This document shows, piece by piece, positions 1-9,085 of a stretch of DNA of 64,000 nt; positions within the stretch are counted from its first letter, which is position 1, and the number at the start of each line of letters is the position of its first letter. Under the pieces are notes generated by a model, which saw nothing but the letters and a program-made list of their open reading frames with translations, did not search any database and had not been told where the DNA came from. The stretch lies in the NCBI GenBank assembly GCA_040404065.1, contig JBBAJM010000001.1. One strand, given 5' to 3'. Made by a program: the position numbers and the translations under genes. Source of the stretch: Fontibacterium sp040404065 (GTDB lineage: Bacteria; Pseudomonadota; Alphaproteobacteria; Pelagibacterales; Pelagibacteraceae).

Positions 1-26
1 TCAATTATTAGTTATTCTTATTTTTT

Positions 27-875
27 TTAAAGTTTAGTTGCTAATAAACAACGAACCTGTTTGTTAATTAAAGTATATTTCTTTAAAATTTTAAAGCGAT
101 TTTCTTTTAAATATTTCGCTAATATGTGGAACTGATTATCACCAATTTCTAAAGCTAGCAAACCATTTATTTTTAAAATCTTCGAGGCTAAATATATAAT
201 CTTATTCAATAAATCAACTCCTTGAACACCTCCCTGCAGTGCGACTTTCGGCTCATAAAGTCTAATATCAAAGTCTAAATTTTTTAATGAAACATTAGAT
301 AAATAAGGAGGGTTAGAGACAATAATATCAAATTTTTTATCAAAATTTATCTGCTCTAAACTAATATTTTTAAAACATATTCTATTGTGAATTTTATTTG
401 AAAAAGAATTCTTTTTAGCAATAGCAATTGCTTTTGATGATTTATCTACACCCACTCCCTTAGCCTTCGTTAACTCTTTTAATAGTGAAATTAAAATGCA
501 ACCAGAGCCCGTTCCTATATCCAAAACATCTAAATATTTATTCTTGTTAGTAATTTTAGATAATAATAGATCAATCAAAACTTCAGTTTCAGGTCTTGGG
601 ATCAATACTGAACGATCCACATAAAAATTACTGCTCCAAAATTCTTTATTATTCAAGATATAGGCAATAGGCTCTTTCTTTACTCTCCTATTTACTAGTT
701 GTTTTAATTTTTCAAAATTATCAAGCTGAAGATCTTCTTTTAATTTAGAATATATATTTTCTCTTGGAATATTTATTAAATGAGAAACTAAAATTTCAGA
801 ATCTAATCTTGAATTTAGATTATTAGTCTTTTTTAATTCTTGCTCAGCAAAGTTTATTGCTTCATTAATTAACAT
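27..875 (-). CDS. prmC: Release factor glutamine methyltransferase PrmC
   Basis: The product methylates the glutamine of the GGQ motif of peptide chain release factors, using S-adenosylmethionine. The SAM-binding motif LDIGTGSGC lies near residues 118-126 and the substrate-glutamine motif NPPY at 188-191; the 282-residue length is normal for the family. The frame is also open from a TTG at 884 that overlaps the prfA stop codon, but the ATG at 875 gives the usual N-terminus (MLINEAINFA) and is preferred. It is the last gene of lysC-ispG-prfA-prmC, directly behind its substrate gene prfA, so the two are very probably co-transcribed. Only the start codon is uncertain. Confidence 0.95.
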   Translation of the reverse strand: MLINEAINFAEQELKKTNNLNSRLDSEILVSHLINIPRENIYSKLKEDLQLDNFEKLKQLVNRRVKKEPIAYILNNKEFWSSNFYVDRSVLIPRPETEVLIDLLLSKITNKNKYLDVLDIGTGSGCILISLLKELTKAKGVGVDKSSKAIAIAKKNSFSNKIHNRICFKNISLEQINFDKKFDIIVSNPPYLSNVSLKNLDFDIRLYEPKVALQGGVQGVDLLNKIIYLASKILKINGLLALEIGDNQFHILAKYLKENRFKILKKYTLINKQVRCLLATKL

Positions 876-880
876 ATATT

Positions 881-1957
881 TCAAATCTTTAAGTTTTCTA
901 ATTGCTCTTCTTGGAACTGAATTTGTATTGCATCGGACAATTCTTTAAACGCATCCCCTGCTAAAAAATCTGTTAATTTGTAAAGCGTCATATTAATTCT
1001 ATGATCAGTCACTCTGCCTTGGGGGAAATTATAAGTTCTAATTCTTTCTGATCTATCTCCTGTTCCGATCTGGCTCTTTCTAGCTTTTGCTCTTTCACTC
1101 TCTTGTTGAGATCTTTGTAAATCGTAAAGTTTAGATCTTAAAATTTTTAAAGCTTTAGCTTTATTTTTATGTTGTGATTTTTCATCTTGTTGAGAAACCA
1201 CAATTCCAGATGGAATATGCGTTACTCGGACGGCACTGTCTGTCGTATTAACTGATTGTCCGCCGGGACCGCTCGATCTAAAAACATCAATTCTTAAATC
1301 TGCATCATTAATTTTTACATCCACTTCTTCAGCCTCGGGCAAAACTGCAACGGTTGCGGCTGAAGTATGAATCCTTCCTTGAGTTTCTGTATCTGGTACA
1401 CGCTGAACTCTGTGAACTCCTGATTCAAATTTTAATTTAGAGAAAACATTTCTTCCTACTATGGATGCAATAATTTCTTTATAACCACCACCTTCGCTGT
1501 TTGATAAATTTATGATTTCAACTTTCCAACCATTTAAAACAGCAACTTTTTGATACATATTAAACAAGTCTGCTGCAAATAAAGCAGCTTCTTGACCGCC
1601 TGTACCAGCTCTTATTTCGATAATAGCGTTTTTCTCATCCGCTTCGTCTTTTGGAAGTAAAAAAACTTTTAATCTTTTTACACATTCTTCCTCTTCTTTT
1701 TTTAACTCTTTAAGTTCAATCTCAGCCATTTCATAAAATTCTTTATCTGTGGCCTTATCTTCTAAAATATTTTTAGTATTTTTTAGATCGTCTAAAACTT
1801 TTAAATAACTTCTTGCAAAAGTTATTATGTCATTAAGACTTGAGTATTCTTTTGAATTGCTAACAAATTCTTCTTTTTTAAGATCTGGCTTTGCTAAAAT
1901 AAGCTCAAGCTCATTGAATCTATTAACGATGTTCTCGACTTTATCTCTGGGTATCAT
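881..1957 (-). CDS. prfA: Peptide chain release factor 1 (RF1)
   Basis: RF1 recognises UAA and UAG stop codons and triggers peptide release. The GGQ peptidyl-hydrolysis motif is at residues 232-234 in the context SSGPGGQSVNTTDSAVRV. The tripeptide that reads the stop codon is PDT at 188-190 in RVPDTETQGRIHTSA; RF1 usually has P-x-T here (often PAT) and RF2 has SPF, so this is RF1 and not RF2. The 358-residue length is typical and there is no programmed frameshift of the RF2 kind. The gene starts 6 nt after ispG ends and is followed by prmC, whose product modifies it. Confidence 0.97.
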   Translation of the reverse strand: MIPRDKVENIVNRFNELELILAKPDLKKEEFVSNSKEYSSLNDIITFARSYLKVLDDLKNTKNILEDKATDKEFYEMAEIELKELKKEEEECVKRLKVFLLPKDEADEKNAIIEIRAGTGGQEAALFAADLFNMYQKVAVLNGWKVEIINLSNSEGGGYKEIIASIVGRNVFSKLKFESGVHRVQRVPDTETQGRIHTSAATVAVLPEAEEVDVKINDADLRIDVFRSSGPGGQSVNTTDSAVRVTHIPSGIVVSQQDEKSQHKNKAKALKILRSKLYDLQRSQQESERAKARKSQIGTGDRSERIRTYNFPQGRVTDHRINMTLYKLTDFLAGDAFKELSDAIQIQFQEEQLENLKI

Positions 1958-1963
1958 TTAAAT

Positions 1964-3070
1964 TTAAAGTGCTTGATTTCTAATTTGCTCTGCTTTTTTC
2001 TCAACGAGACTTACAATATGATCAATAATTTTTTCACTAGGCACTTTATGATCTGCTAGACCTGATAAGTAAATCATATTATTCCCCTTGCCACCTCCGG
2101 TAAGACCAATATCAGTTTGCGAGGCCTCACCTGGTCCATTCACGACACAGCCAATAATGGAAAGGGTTAAAGGTTCTTTAATGTGTGACAATCTCTGTTC
2201 CAAAACCTCGACAGTCTTAATTACTTCAAAGGCCTGTCTAGCACATGAAGGACAAGAAATTATTTTAACACCTCTATTTTTTAAATTTAAACTTTTTAAT
2301 ATTTCAAGTCCCGCTTTAACTTCATTAACTGGATCTGAAGAAAGAGAAATTCTTATAGTATCTCCTATACCTTCGCTTAATAACATTCCAATTCCTATTG
2401 AAGATTTTATAGTTCCTGCATAATAACTTCCAGCCTCTGTGATTCCTAGATGGAGTGGGTAGTCACATTTTTTAGAAAGTTGCCTGTAAGCGTTAACCGC
2501 TAAAAAAATATCTGAAGCTTTAACGCTTATTTTAAAATTAAAGAAATCCAAATCTTCTAAAATTTTTATATTTCTTTCAGCGCTTTCAACTAATGCTTCT
2601 GGGCAAGGCTCTTTATATTTCTCTAATAAATCTTGTTCGATAGATCCGCCATTAACTCCAATTCGAATTGAACAACCAAAATCTTTTGCAGCTTTTACAA
2701 CCTCTTTAACTCTATCTTTAGAGCCAATATTTCCAGGATTTATTCTGAGACAACTTGCTCCGGCCTTTGCTGCCTCAATTGCTCTTTTATAATGAAAATG
2801 AATATCGGCAACGATTGGAACATTTGCATGTTTGATAATCTCTTTTAAGGAGTGAGTAGATTCTTCATCTGGACAAGAAACTCTTACAATATCGGCGCCT
2901 GCTTCAGCTATTTGATTAATTTGTTGTATTGTTGCTTTAGCATCTGTTGTTAAAGTATTAGTCATGGACTGAACTGATATCGGAGCATCACCACCGACAT
3001 AGACATTTCCTACTTTAATTTTTCTAGTCTTTCTCCTTAAGATTTCCCTAAATGGTCTAATGCTGCTCAT
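1964..3070 (-). CDS. ispG: 4-hydroxy-3-methylbut-2-enyl diphosphate synthase IspG
   Basis: IspG catalyses the reductive ring opening of MEcPP to HMBPP in the non-mevalonate isoprenoid pathway and carries a [4Fe-4S] cluster. The N-terminal TIM-barrel part contains VQSMTNTLTTDAKATIQQI. The cluster ligands are visible as Cys273 and Cys276 (SCPSCARQAF) and Cys308 (IIGCVVNGPGEA), with the fourth ligand Glu315. The length of 368 residues matches the short bacterial form. It sits 6 nt after lysC and 6 nt before prfA on the same strand, in a tight housekeeping operon. Confidence 0.97.
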   Translation of the reverse strand: MSSIRPFREILRRKTRKIKVGNVYVGGDAPISVQSMTNTLTTDAKATIQQINQIAEAGADIVRVSCPDEESTHSLKEIIKHANVPIVADIHFHYKRAIEAAKAGASCLRINPGNIGSKDRVKEVVKAAKDFGCSIRIGVNGGSIEQDLLEKYKEPCPEALVESAERNIKILEDLDFFNFKISVKASDIFLAVNAYRQLSKKCDYPLHLGITEAGSYYAGTIKSSIGIGMLLSEGIGDTIRISLSSDPVNEVKAGLEILKSLNLKNRGVKIISCPSCARQAFEVIKTVEVLEQRLSHIKEPLTLSIIGCVVNGPGEASQTDIGLTGGGKGNNMIYLSGLADHKVPSEKIIDHIVSLVEKKAEQIRNQAL

Positions 3071-3076
3071 AAAAAT

Positions 3077-4288
3077 TTAATCTAAATCGAATGCAGTATG
3101 AATTGCAACTACAGCTTTTTGCGTCTGATCTTCTTCTATTAAAACGGAGATTTTAATTTCTGATGTTGAGATTACTAAAATATTTATATTTTGATTAGAC
3201 AAAGCTTTAAACATTTTGAAGGCAACACCCGGGTGCGTAATCATTCCAGCACCAACGATTGAAACTTTTGCAACTTTGTCATCAAATGTAATTTTCTCAA
3301 ATTTAAGATCTGTATTACTTTTTATAAGAGTAACTGATTTTTCTAAATCATCTCTCTTAATAGTAAACGTAACATCAGTTTTTTTGTTATCTGCCGATAC
3401 GTTTTGTACAATCATATCAACGCTAATATTATTTTCATATAATGGTTTAAAAATACTAGCTGCAATTCCAGGTTTATCCTCAACGCCTATTAGAGTTATT
3501 TTTGCATCATCCTTGGAATAAGCAACACCTGTAATGACTTTGTCATAAGAAATTTTATCATCGCTTGTAATGCTAGTGCCTTCTCTATTTGTAAATGTTG
3601 AACGTACGTGAATTTCTACATCATTCATCATACCTTGTTGAACAGAATTACTTTGCATAACTTTTGCACCAAGAGATGCCATCTCCAACATTTCTTCATA
3701 AGAAATTTTTTCAATTTTTTTTGCCTTAGGATTGATGGCTGGATTTGTTGTGTAAACTCCATCCACATCTGTATAAATCTCGCAGTAATCTGCTCCTAAG
3801 CATTTAGCAAGCGCAACAGCTGATGCGTCTGATCCGCCTCTACCTAATGTTGAAAGTCTAAAATCTTTTGACACTCCTTGAAAGCCAGGAACTACTGGTA
3901 TCTGTCCTTGGTCTAATGCTTTATTTAATTTAGTAGTTTCTATTGAAACAATTCTAGAGTTAGAATGGAAACCTTCCGTTACTATTGGGATCTGCCAACT
4001 TAACCATGATCTTGATTTAAGACCAAGCTTCTTTAAAGCTGCAGCAAATAATGTTGAGGTAACTTGTTCGCCAGTCGATAATAATGCATCATATTCTTCT
4101 AAATCAAAATCTTGATCTATTTCTTTTGATTTTTTTATTAAATCGTTTGTAACTCCAGCCATTGCGGACACAACAACGACAACTTTATGTCCTTCATCGG
4201 CTTTACTTTTTATAAGCTTTGCAGCGTTTAAAATTTTTTCTGTGTTTGCAACAGAAGTACCGCCGAACTTAACTATGATTTTACTCAT
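3077..4288 (-). CDS. lysC: Aspartate kinase
   Basis: Aspartokinase phosphorylates aspartate as the first step to lysine, threonine and methionine. The N-terminal KFGGTSV motif and the internal GRGGSDASAVALAK segment are hallmarks of the amino-acid kinase fold. The last 140 or so residues form two ACT domains (ITLIGVEDKPGIAASIF and VSIVGAGMITHPGVA), which in this family bind the feedback inhibitor. The frame is open from a TTG at 4297, but the ATG at 4288 puts MSKIIVKFGG at the start, as in homologues, giving 403 residues. It is the first gene of the lysC-ispG-prfA-prmC operon and is divergent from ubiG, an arrangement common in alphaproteobacteria. Confidence 0.96.
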   Translation of the reverse strand: MSKIIVKFGGTSVANTEKILNAAKLIKSKADEGHKVVVVVSAMAGVTNDLIKKSKEIDQDFDLEEYDALLSTGEQVTSTLFAAALKKLGLKSRSWLSWQIPIVTEGFHSNSRIVSIETTKLNKALDQGQIPVVPGFQGVSKDFRLSTLGRGGSDASAVALAKCLGADYCEIYTDVDGVYTTNPAINPKAKKIEKISYEEMLEMASLGAKVMQSNSVQQGMMNDVEIHVRSTFTNREGTSITSDDKISYDKVITGVAYSKDDAKITLIGVEDKPGIAASIFKPLYENNISVDMIVQNVSADNKKTDVTFTIKRDDLEKSVTLIKSNTDLKFEKITFDDKVAKVSIVGAGMITHPGVAFKMFKALSNQNINILVISTSEIKISVLIEEDQTQKAVVAIHTAFDLD

Positions 4289-4355
4289 GGATCTCAATTA
4301 ATATCTTAAAAATTTAGATTTATAATTACTCCTATGTTAAATAATTCGCAAGAAA

Positions 4356-5096
4356 ATGAAAATAAATAATAAAAAGAATCAAACAGATGATCAGCGAGAA
4401 ATAAATAAATTCTCAGAAATGGCTTCTGAATGGTGGGACCCAAATGGAAAATTTGCACCATTGCATAAATTTAATCCCACAAGACAAGAATATTTAGTAA
4501 ACCAAATTAAAAATCACTTCTCGATATTGTCCAAAGGATCCAATCCATTCAAAAAATTAACTTTGCTTGATGTAGGCTGTGGTGGTGGCTTAGTTGCTGA
4601 ACCGATGACACGCCTTGGCGCAAAAGTAACAGGCATTGACGCCTCTGAAAAGAATATCAATGTTGCTAAATTTCATGCTGAACAGATGAATTTAAAGATT
4701 AATTACATTTGTTCAACTCCTGAAAAGCTAAATCAAAAGTTTGATGTTGTTTTATGTCTTGAGATTATTGAGCATGTTGCTGACGTTGATTTCTTTATAA
4801 AAACTTGTGCCAAATTATTAAAAAAAGATGGCATCATATTTTTTGCAACGCTTAATCGAACTGTTAAATCATTTTTATTTGCAATTGTAGGCGCAGAATA
4901 CATTTTAAATTGGCTTCCAAAAGGAACGCATGACTGGAATAAGTTTTTAAAACCAGATGAAATCATCTCAAACGCTTTAAAATATAAATTAGATCTTTAT
5001 GAGACCGTGGGTTTTAAATTTAATATTATTTTAAGAGATTGGCAAAAAAGTAAAGATACTGACGTTAATTATGCAGTCAGTTTTAAAAAAAATTAA
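4356..5096 (+). CDS. ubiG: Ubiquinone biosynthesis O-methyltransferase UbiG
   Basis: UbiG carries out both O-methylations of the ubiquinone ring using SAM. The N-terminus has the family segment FSEMASEWWDPNGKFAPLHK, followed by motif I LDVGCGGGLVAEPM at residues 71-84. The GTHDWNKFLKP stretch after the Rossmann domain is typical of UbiG. The 246-residue length is normal. It is transcribed away from lysC across a 67-nt gap and its last 4 nt overlap the converging DUF1178 gene. Confidence 0.96.
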   Translation: MKINNKKNQTDDQREINKFSEMASEWWDPNGKFAPLHKFNPTRQEYLVNQIKNHFSILSKGSNPFKKLTLLDVGCGGGLVAEPMTRLGAKVTGIDASEKNINVAKFHAEQMNLKINYICSTPEKLNQKFDVVLCLEIIEHVADVDFFIKTCAKLLKKDGIIFFATLNRTVKSFLFAIVGAEYILNWLPKGTHDWNKFLKPDEIISNALKYKLDLYETVGFKFNIILRDWQKSKDTDVNYAVSFKKN

Positions 5097-5527
5097 GCGT
5101 CTTCTTTTGGCGCCCAAGGAATAGTTGCAACATCAATCCCCTCTTCTTGTAACTCTTTAGTCTCTTCTAAAGTTGCGTTGCCATAAATATTTCTTTTTTT
5201 CTTTTTATCGTAATGAATAGATCTAACTTCAGATACAAACTTGTCTCCTACATATTCAGCATTTTTAGCAACATAATCATTAAGTTCTTTGATTTTGCTT
5301 TTTACATTTTTTAAAAATTCTTTTTTCTGTTCAACATCTTTTTCAGCAGAAGCAGTTTTAGAAGTAGCAACACTTGGTGCCATTAAACTTTTTTTAACAG
5401 TCTTTGACCCGCCACAAACGTAGCAACTTATTAAATGCTTTTTTAATAATTTTTCATATTCATTTGAATTTTGAAACCAACTTTCAAAAGTTTCACCGCA
5501 AGAACATTCAAGGTTATATTTAATCAT
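5093..5527 (-). CDS. DUF1178 family protein (zinc-ribbon-like)
   Basis: A 144-residue protein matching the DUF1178 family of alpha- and betaproteobacteria. The N-terminus MIKYNLECSCGETFESWF carries a CxC pair and a second pair appears at CYVCGGSKTVKKSLMAPSV, so a small metal-binding head is likely. The middle is lysine- and glutamate-rich and probably helical. The C-terminal segment YGNATLEETKELQEEGID is the other family signature. The biochemical function is not known. It is convergent with ubiG. Confidence 0.85.
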   Translation of the reverse strand: MIKYNLECSCGETFESWFQNSNEYEKLLKKHLISCYVCGGSKTVKKSLMAPSVATSKTASAEKDVEQKKEFLKNVKSKIKELNDYVAKNAEYVGDKFVSEVRSIHYDKKKKRNIYGNATLEETKELQEEGIDVATIPWAPKEDA

Positions 5528-5565
5528 GTGCTTAATGTAGTAACGTTTATTTTAATTTCAATACG

Positions 5566-6120
5566 TTAGTTTTTATTGAAGAATAGAATAACCTTTCCAA
5601 GCGTTATTCCAAATTTTGACATGGTTGCAATGTTCACTAAATAATTATTGTCCTGTAAAAACATCCAATCATCGAAGCTTACCTTGTATTTACTAGAGCC
5701 AATCGGAAGATCAAAATCGTATTTCCAATTAAATGCATTTCCAGAAGTTGAGCCCGAGGCAAGACCTATAACTCCATTTGCGTAACCTTGGTATTGATTA
5801 GAGCCAATTTTTTCGAGTTTCCATTCTCTGTATTCTTTAGTTCCATCATCATAAATAAAATTCTCCTTCATGATTAAATATTTTCCATCCCAAGTTCCAT
5901 CGATATCAACTTTGAAACTTTTCTTAATGTTGCCAAAACGATCTTCGAATACTCCGCGCGCAACTGTTTTGCCTTTAAAATACTCTTCTAATTTAAATTC
6001 AGGTTTATTATTTTGAAACTGTTCTAATTTCATAGTTGAACACTGTGTTACACTAAAAAAAATAAAAAATATAAATAATATTCTCAACTTTTTATTTAAA
6101 AAATTTGTAATAGTTTCCAT
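5566..6120 (-). CDS. DUF3833 family exported protein, probable lipoprotein
   Basis: The protein starts with a strongly hydrophobic export segment (LRILFIFFIFFSVTQCSTMK). The Cys after it fits a lipidation site, although Gln at position -1 is unusual for a lipobox. The mature part (FKGKTVARGVFEDRFGNIKK ... WKYDFDLPIGSSKYKVSFDD ... NIATMSKFGITLGKV) has the conserved order of DUF3833, a family of small envelope lipoproteins with a lipocalin-like pattern. Function is unknown. The ATG at 6120 is chosen over a TTG at 6132. It overlaps the end of the upstream mutT gene by 29 nt, so the two are probably translationally coupled. Confidence 0.75.
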   Translation of the reverse strand: METITNFLNKKLRILFIFFIFFSVTQCSTMKLEQFQNNKPEFKLEEYFKGKTVARGVFEDRFGNIKKSFKVDIDGTWDGKYLIMKENFIYDDGTKEYREWKLEKIGSNQYQGYANGVIGLASGSTSGNAFNWKYDFDLPIGSSKYKVSFDDWMFLQDNNYLVNIATMSKFGITLGKVILFFNKN

Positions 6121-6502
6121 AAATTCTATCAAAAACAGTCTGGCTACCTGGTAAAAAATTAAACTGTTTAATTTGTTTATTAGTTATCCAGCTCAATTGT
6201 TGTTTTTCTTTAAGCTTAATCTTTCCAGACCAATATTCTACCAGATAAATCATCATAATGATTATATTATTTTTATAACGATGAGTAATTAGATCTATAT
6301 TTTTTAAATCCTCTTTGTTTATAGTAACTCCTATTTCTTCATATAACTCTCGAACAGCGCAATCTTCGAAAGATTCATTATTAAAAACCTTTCCGCCTGG
6401 TATCTCCCAATATCCACTTAAAAGTTTACCTTCTGGTCTGCTAGTAATTAAAATCTTATTAGCTTTTTTAAGTAAGCATGATGCAACGTAGGTTATTTTC
6501 AT
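6092..6502 (-). CDS. mutT: MutT-type Nudix hydrolase (probable 8-oxo-dGTPase)
   Basis: The Nudix box G-x5-E-x7-RELYEEIGV is complete at residues 37-59 (GKVFNNESFEDCAVRELYEE), preceded by the MutT-like LLSGYWEIPGG. The length of 136 residues fits MutT, which removes 8-oxo-dGTP from the nucleotide pool. The frame is open further upstream to 6637, but that part would overlap the divergent OYE gene; the ATG at 6502 gives the family start MKITYVASCLLKKANKILIT. Its exact substrate cannot be fixed from sequence; other Nudix pyrophosphatases share the box. Confidence 0.85.
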   Translation of the reverse strand: MKITYVASCLLKKANKILITSRPEGKLLSGYWEIPGGKVFNNESFEDCAVRELYEEIGVTINKEDLKNIDLITHRYKNNIIIMMIYLVEYWSGKIKLKEKQQLSWITNKQIKQFNFLPGSQTVFDRIYGNYYKFFK

Positions 6503-6588
6503 AAAAAAATTTAATAAATATTTAATATTAACAAAATTGACATTCGTTTCTATGATACCTATATAACATCTCAATCTATCAGAAACAT

Positions 6589-7689
6589 ATGCCAACAATC
6601 TTTGACAATCTAAATATAGGTAATTTAACACTTCCAAACAGAATTATTATGGCTCCGCTAACTCGTATGAGAAGCAAACAACCGGGTAATATTCCTTGGG
6701 AACTTAATGCAACTTATTATGCGCAACGTGCATCAGCGGGATTTATTATCAGTGAAGCAACTCAAGTTTCTCAGCAAGGTCAAGGTTATCCAGCAACGCC
6801 TGGCATTCATAGTAAAGAACAAATTCAAGGATGGAAAATAGTTACAGAAGCTGTTCATAAAAATGGTGGACATATTTTTTTACAATTATGGCATGTAGGT
6901 AGAATTTCTCATTCATCGCATCAACCTAATGGGGGATTACCTGTGGCCCCTTCTGCAATCGCTGCTAAAGATTCTGGAACTTATACTGCTGATTGGAAAC
7001 CAACTGCTATTTTAACTCCAAAAGCATTAGAAGCATCTGAGCTTCCTGGAATTGTTCAGGATTATGTAAACGCTGCAAAAAATGCAAAAGAAGCTGGCTT
7101 TGATGGTGTTGAAGTTCATATGGCAAATGGATATTTGCTTGATGAATTTTTACAAGACGGAAGCAACAAAAGAACAGATGAGTTTGGCGGATCTGCTCAA
7201 AATAGAGCTAAATTTCCACTTCAAGTATTAGATGGTGTTATAAGTGTTTGGGCTAAAGATAGGGTTGGTGTGAGACTTTCTCCTTATGGAACTTTTAACG
7301 ACATGAGTGACTCTAATCCCGTAGAATTATTTAATTACGTTATTGACCAACTAAACCAAAGACAAATTGCATTTCTTGATATGATTGAACCTAGAGCGAC
7401 ATCAGCTGGTGGTGGTGATGCTGTAAATACTAGCGCTCCTTCAACTACAAAATTATTTAGAAATAAATTTAAAGGCGCATTTATTTCTGCTGGCGGTTAC
7501 ACTCCAGAAGATGCAAAAAAAGCAGTTGAAAATAATGATGTAGATGCAGTTGCCTTTGGTAGAATTTTTATTGCAAATCCAGATTTGCCAAAACGAATTA
7601 AAACGAATGCAACTTTAAATCCTTATAAACGAGAAACTTTTTATGGTGGTGCTGAAAAAGGTTATACGGATTATCCCGCTCTAAGTTAG
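6589..7689 (+). CDS. nemA: Old Yellow Enzyme family NADH:flavin oxidoreductase / alkene reductase
   Basis: A 366-residue FMN-dependent TIM-barrel enzyme of the OYE family, which reduces activated alkenes, N-ethylmaleimide or nitro compounds with NAD(P)H. The N-terminus LTLPNRIIMAPLTRMRS, the segment FLQLWHVGRISH and the active-site pair in VEVHMANGYLLDEFLQDG (His and Asn of HxxN) are all present. The end PYKRETFYGGAEKGYTDYP is the usual OYE C-terminus. It is a single gene convergent with the CDF transporter gene, 2 nt apart. The physiological substrate is unknown. Confidence 0.9.
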   Translation: MPTIFDNLNIGNLTLPNRIIMAPLTRMRSKQPGNIPWELNATYYAQRASAGFIISEATQVSQQGQGYPATPGIHSKEQIQGWKIVTEAVHKNGGHIFLQLWHVGRISHSSHQPNGGLPVAPSAIAAKDSGTYTADWKPTAILTPKALEASELPGIVQDYVNAAKNAKEAGFDGVEVHMANGYLLDEFLQDGSNKRTDEFGGSAQNRAKFPLQVLDGVISVWAKDRVGVRLSPYGTFNDMSDSNPVELFNYVIDQLNQRQIAFLDMIEPRATSAGGGDAVNTSAPSTTKLFRNKFKGAFISAGGYTPEDAKKAVENNDVDAVAFGRIFIANPDLPKRIKTNATLNPYKRETFYGGAEKGYTDYPALS

Positions 7690-7691
7690 TT

Positions 7692-8576
7692 TTAAACTGG
7701 ATCAATATGTGTCATCAGGTTTAAAACCCTATGACGTTCCATAACTCTATTTCTTGCCTCAACTGCAATGGCATGGCCTTCGGTGACAGATAAAGTTCCT
7801 TTAACTTCGATGTGAACATCTGCAATAATACTATCCCCTACTTTTCTTGTTCTAAGATCGTGAACATTAACAACCCCGGGGGTTTCTAATATAGTTTTTC
7901 TAATATTATCAGCTGCATCTTTATCAACTGCTTTATCGGTTAAAGCATGCATTGCTTCATAACTAAAATCCCAACCCATTTTTAAAATCATAATTCCAAC
8001 AATAATTGCTGCAATAATATCGAAAGTTAAAAACCCCAAAAGATTAAAAGCAATTCCAACTGCAACAACTAATGAAGAGGCGGCATCCGAACGTGCATGC
8101 CAAGCGTTTGCCATAAGCAAAGTGGATTGCGCTCTCTTTGCAACGCTCATTAAATATCGAAATAATAATTCTTTAATAACAAGACAAATAACTGCAGCAA
8201 ATAAAGCTACTTTATGAACCGGAACAATTAAACTTGGCTGTTCAAGTTTTCTCGATGCCGCCCAAATCATTCCAAGACCTACCCCTAATAATAAAATCCC
8301 AAGAAATAAACTAACTGCATTCTCATATCTTTGATGACCATAGTTATGATCATCATCTGGGGGATTTAAAGATTTAGAACTTGTAATTAAAACAATTAGA
8401 TCTGACAGCATATCAGCTAAGGTATGCAAACCGTCCGCTATTAACGCTGAAGATCTTGAAAAAAAACCTACAAAGATTTGAAATATAACCAGAAAGAAAT
8501 TTACAACAACACTCACCCAGGTGCTCTTATTAGCTACTTTTCTTTTTCTTATATAATTCCTTAAAGAATCTGACAT
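7692..8576 (-). CDS. Cation diffusion facilitator (CDF) family metal exporter
   Basis: A 294-residue inner-membrane protein with about six hydrophobic segments and a cytoplasmic C-terminal domain. The metal-site residues appear as DGLHTLADMLSD in helix 2 and HARSDAASS in helix 5, i.e. the HxxxD pairs of CDF proteins. The DDDHNYGHQRYEN segment between helices is typical. CDF proteins export Zn(II), Fe(II), Co(II) or Mn(II) using the proton gradient; the helix 2 HxxxD / helix 5 HxxxD type is more often linked to Zn or Fe, but the metal is an inference. No regulator is adjacent. Confidence 0.9.
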   Translation of the reverse strand: MSDSLRNYIRKRKVANKSTWVSVVVNFFLVIFQIFVGFFSRSSALIADGLHTLADMLSDLIVLITSSKSLNPPDDDHNYGHQRYENAVSLFLGILLLGVGLGMIWAASRKLEQPSLIVPVHKVALFAAVICLVIKELLFRYLMSVAKRAQSTLLMANAWHARSDAASSLVVAVGIAFNLLGFLTFDIIAAIIVGIMILKMGWDFSYEAMHALTDKAVDKDAADNIRKTILETPGVVNVHDLRTRKVGDSIIADVHIEVKGTLSVTEGHAIAVEARNRVMERHRVLNLMTHIDPV

Positions 8577-8662
8577 TTTTTAATCTAAGCTATTACTACC
8601 TTATTTATTTATTTGATTAAATAAACTTTGCTCTATACGGTATTTTTTTATATTTAAAGCAA

Positions 8663-9085
8663 ATGTCATCAATTACAGATTATATTATACTTACAATAAT
8701 CACTATTTTTCCAGTGATCAGTCTTGGAGTAATGATTTTTTTCTCATTCATAATCACACCAACAATATTCAAATTTTTACCAGCAACACAAGCAGGTTTG
8801 TATGCGCGAAAAATATTTCCAATTTATTATATTTTTAACGGCAGCATAGTTTTGATATCTGGAATTGCAATTGCATTTCTTGGCGTTTTTAATCCAATTT
8901 TTTATTGCAATGTAATTATTTTTTTACTTTTTATCGTAAGCTATTTTTATCTAATGCCAGAAATCAACAAGGCTAAAGGCAAGAACAATAAAAAATTTAA
9001 AATTCTACACAACGCTTCAGTTGTAATAAATATTATTCAAATACTTCTATTGGTTTACCTGACGTTTTTATTATTAGACTTTTAA
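8663..9085 (+). CDS. DUF4149-type small membrane protein
   Basis: A 140-residue protein with four predicted membrane helices (residues about 8-32, 57-75, 81-103 and 120-138). The segment IFFSFIITPTIFKFLPATQAG followed by YARKIFPIYYIFN resembles the DUF4149/TMEM205-like family. The role is unknown. It overlaps the converging transporter gene by 4 nt at the stop codons. Confidence 0.7.
   Translation: MSSITDYIILTIITIFPVISLGVMIFFSFIITPTIFKFLPATQAGLYARKIFPIYYIFNGSIVLISGIAIAFLGVFNPIFYCNVIIFLLFIVSYFYLMPEINKAKGKNNKKFKILHNASVVINIIQILLLVYLTFLLLDF

Noticed and set aside
2088..2423. 111-codon plus-strand frame inside ispG
   Set aside because: It is antisense to the conserved IspG cluster region and looks like a codon-bias shadow.
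6503..6637. N-terminal extension of the Nudix hydrolase up to 6637
   Set aside because: It overlaps the start of the divergent OYE gene and has no similarity to the family; the ATG at 6502 gives a normal MutT start.
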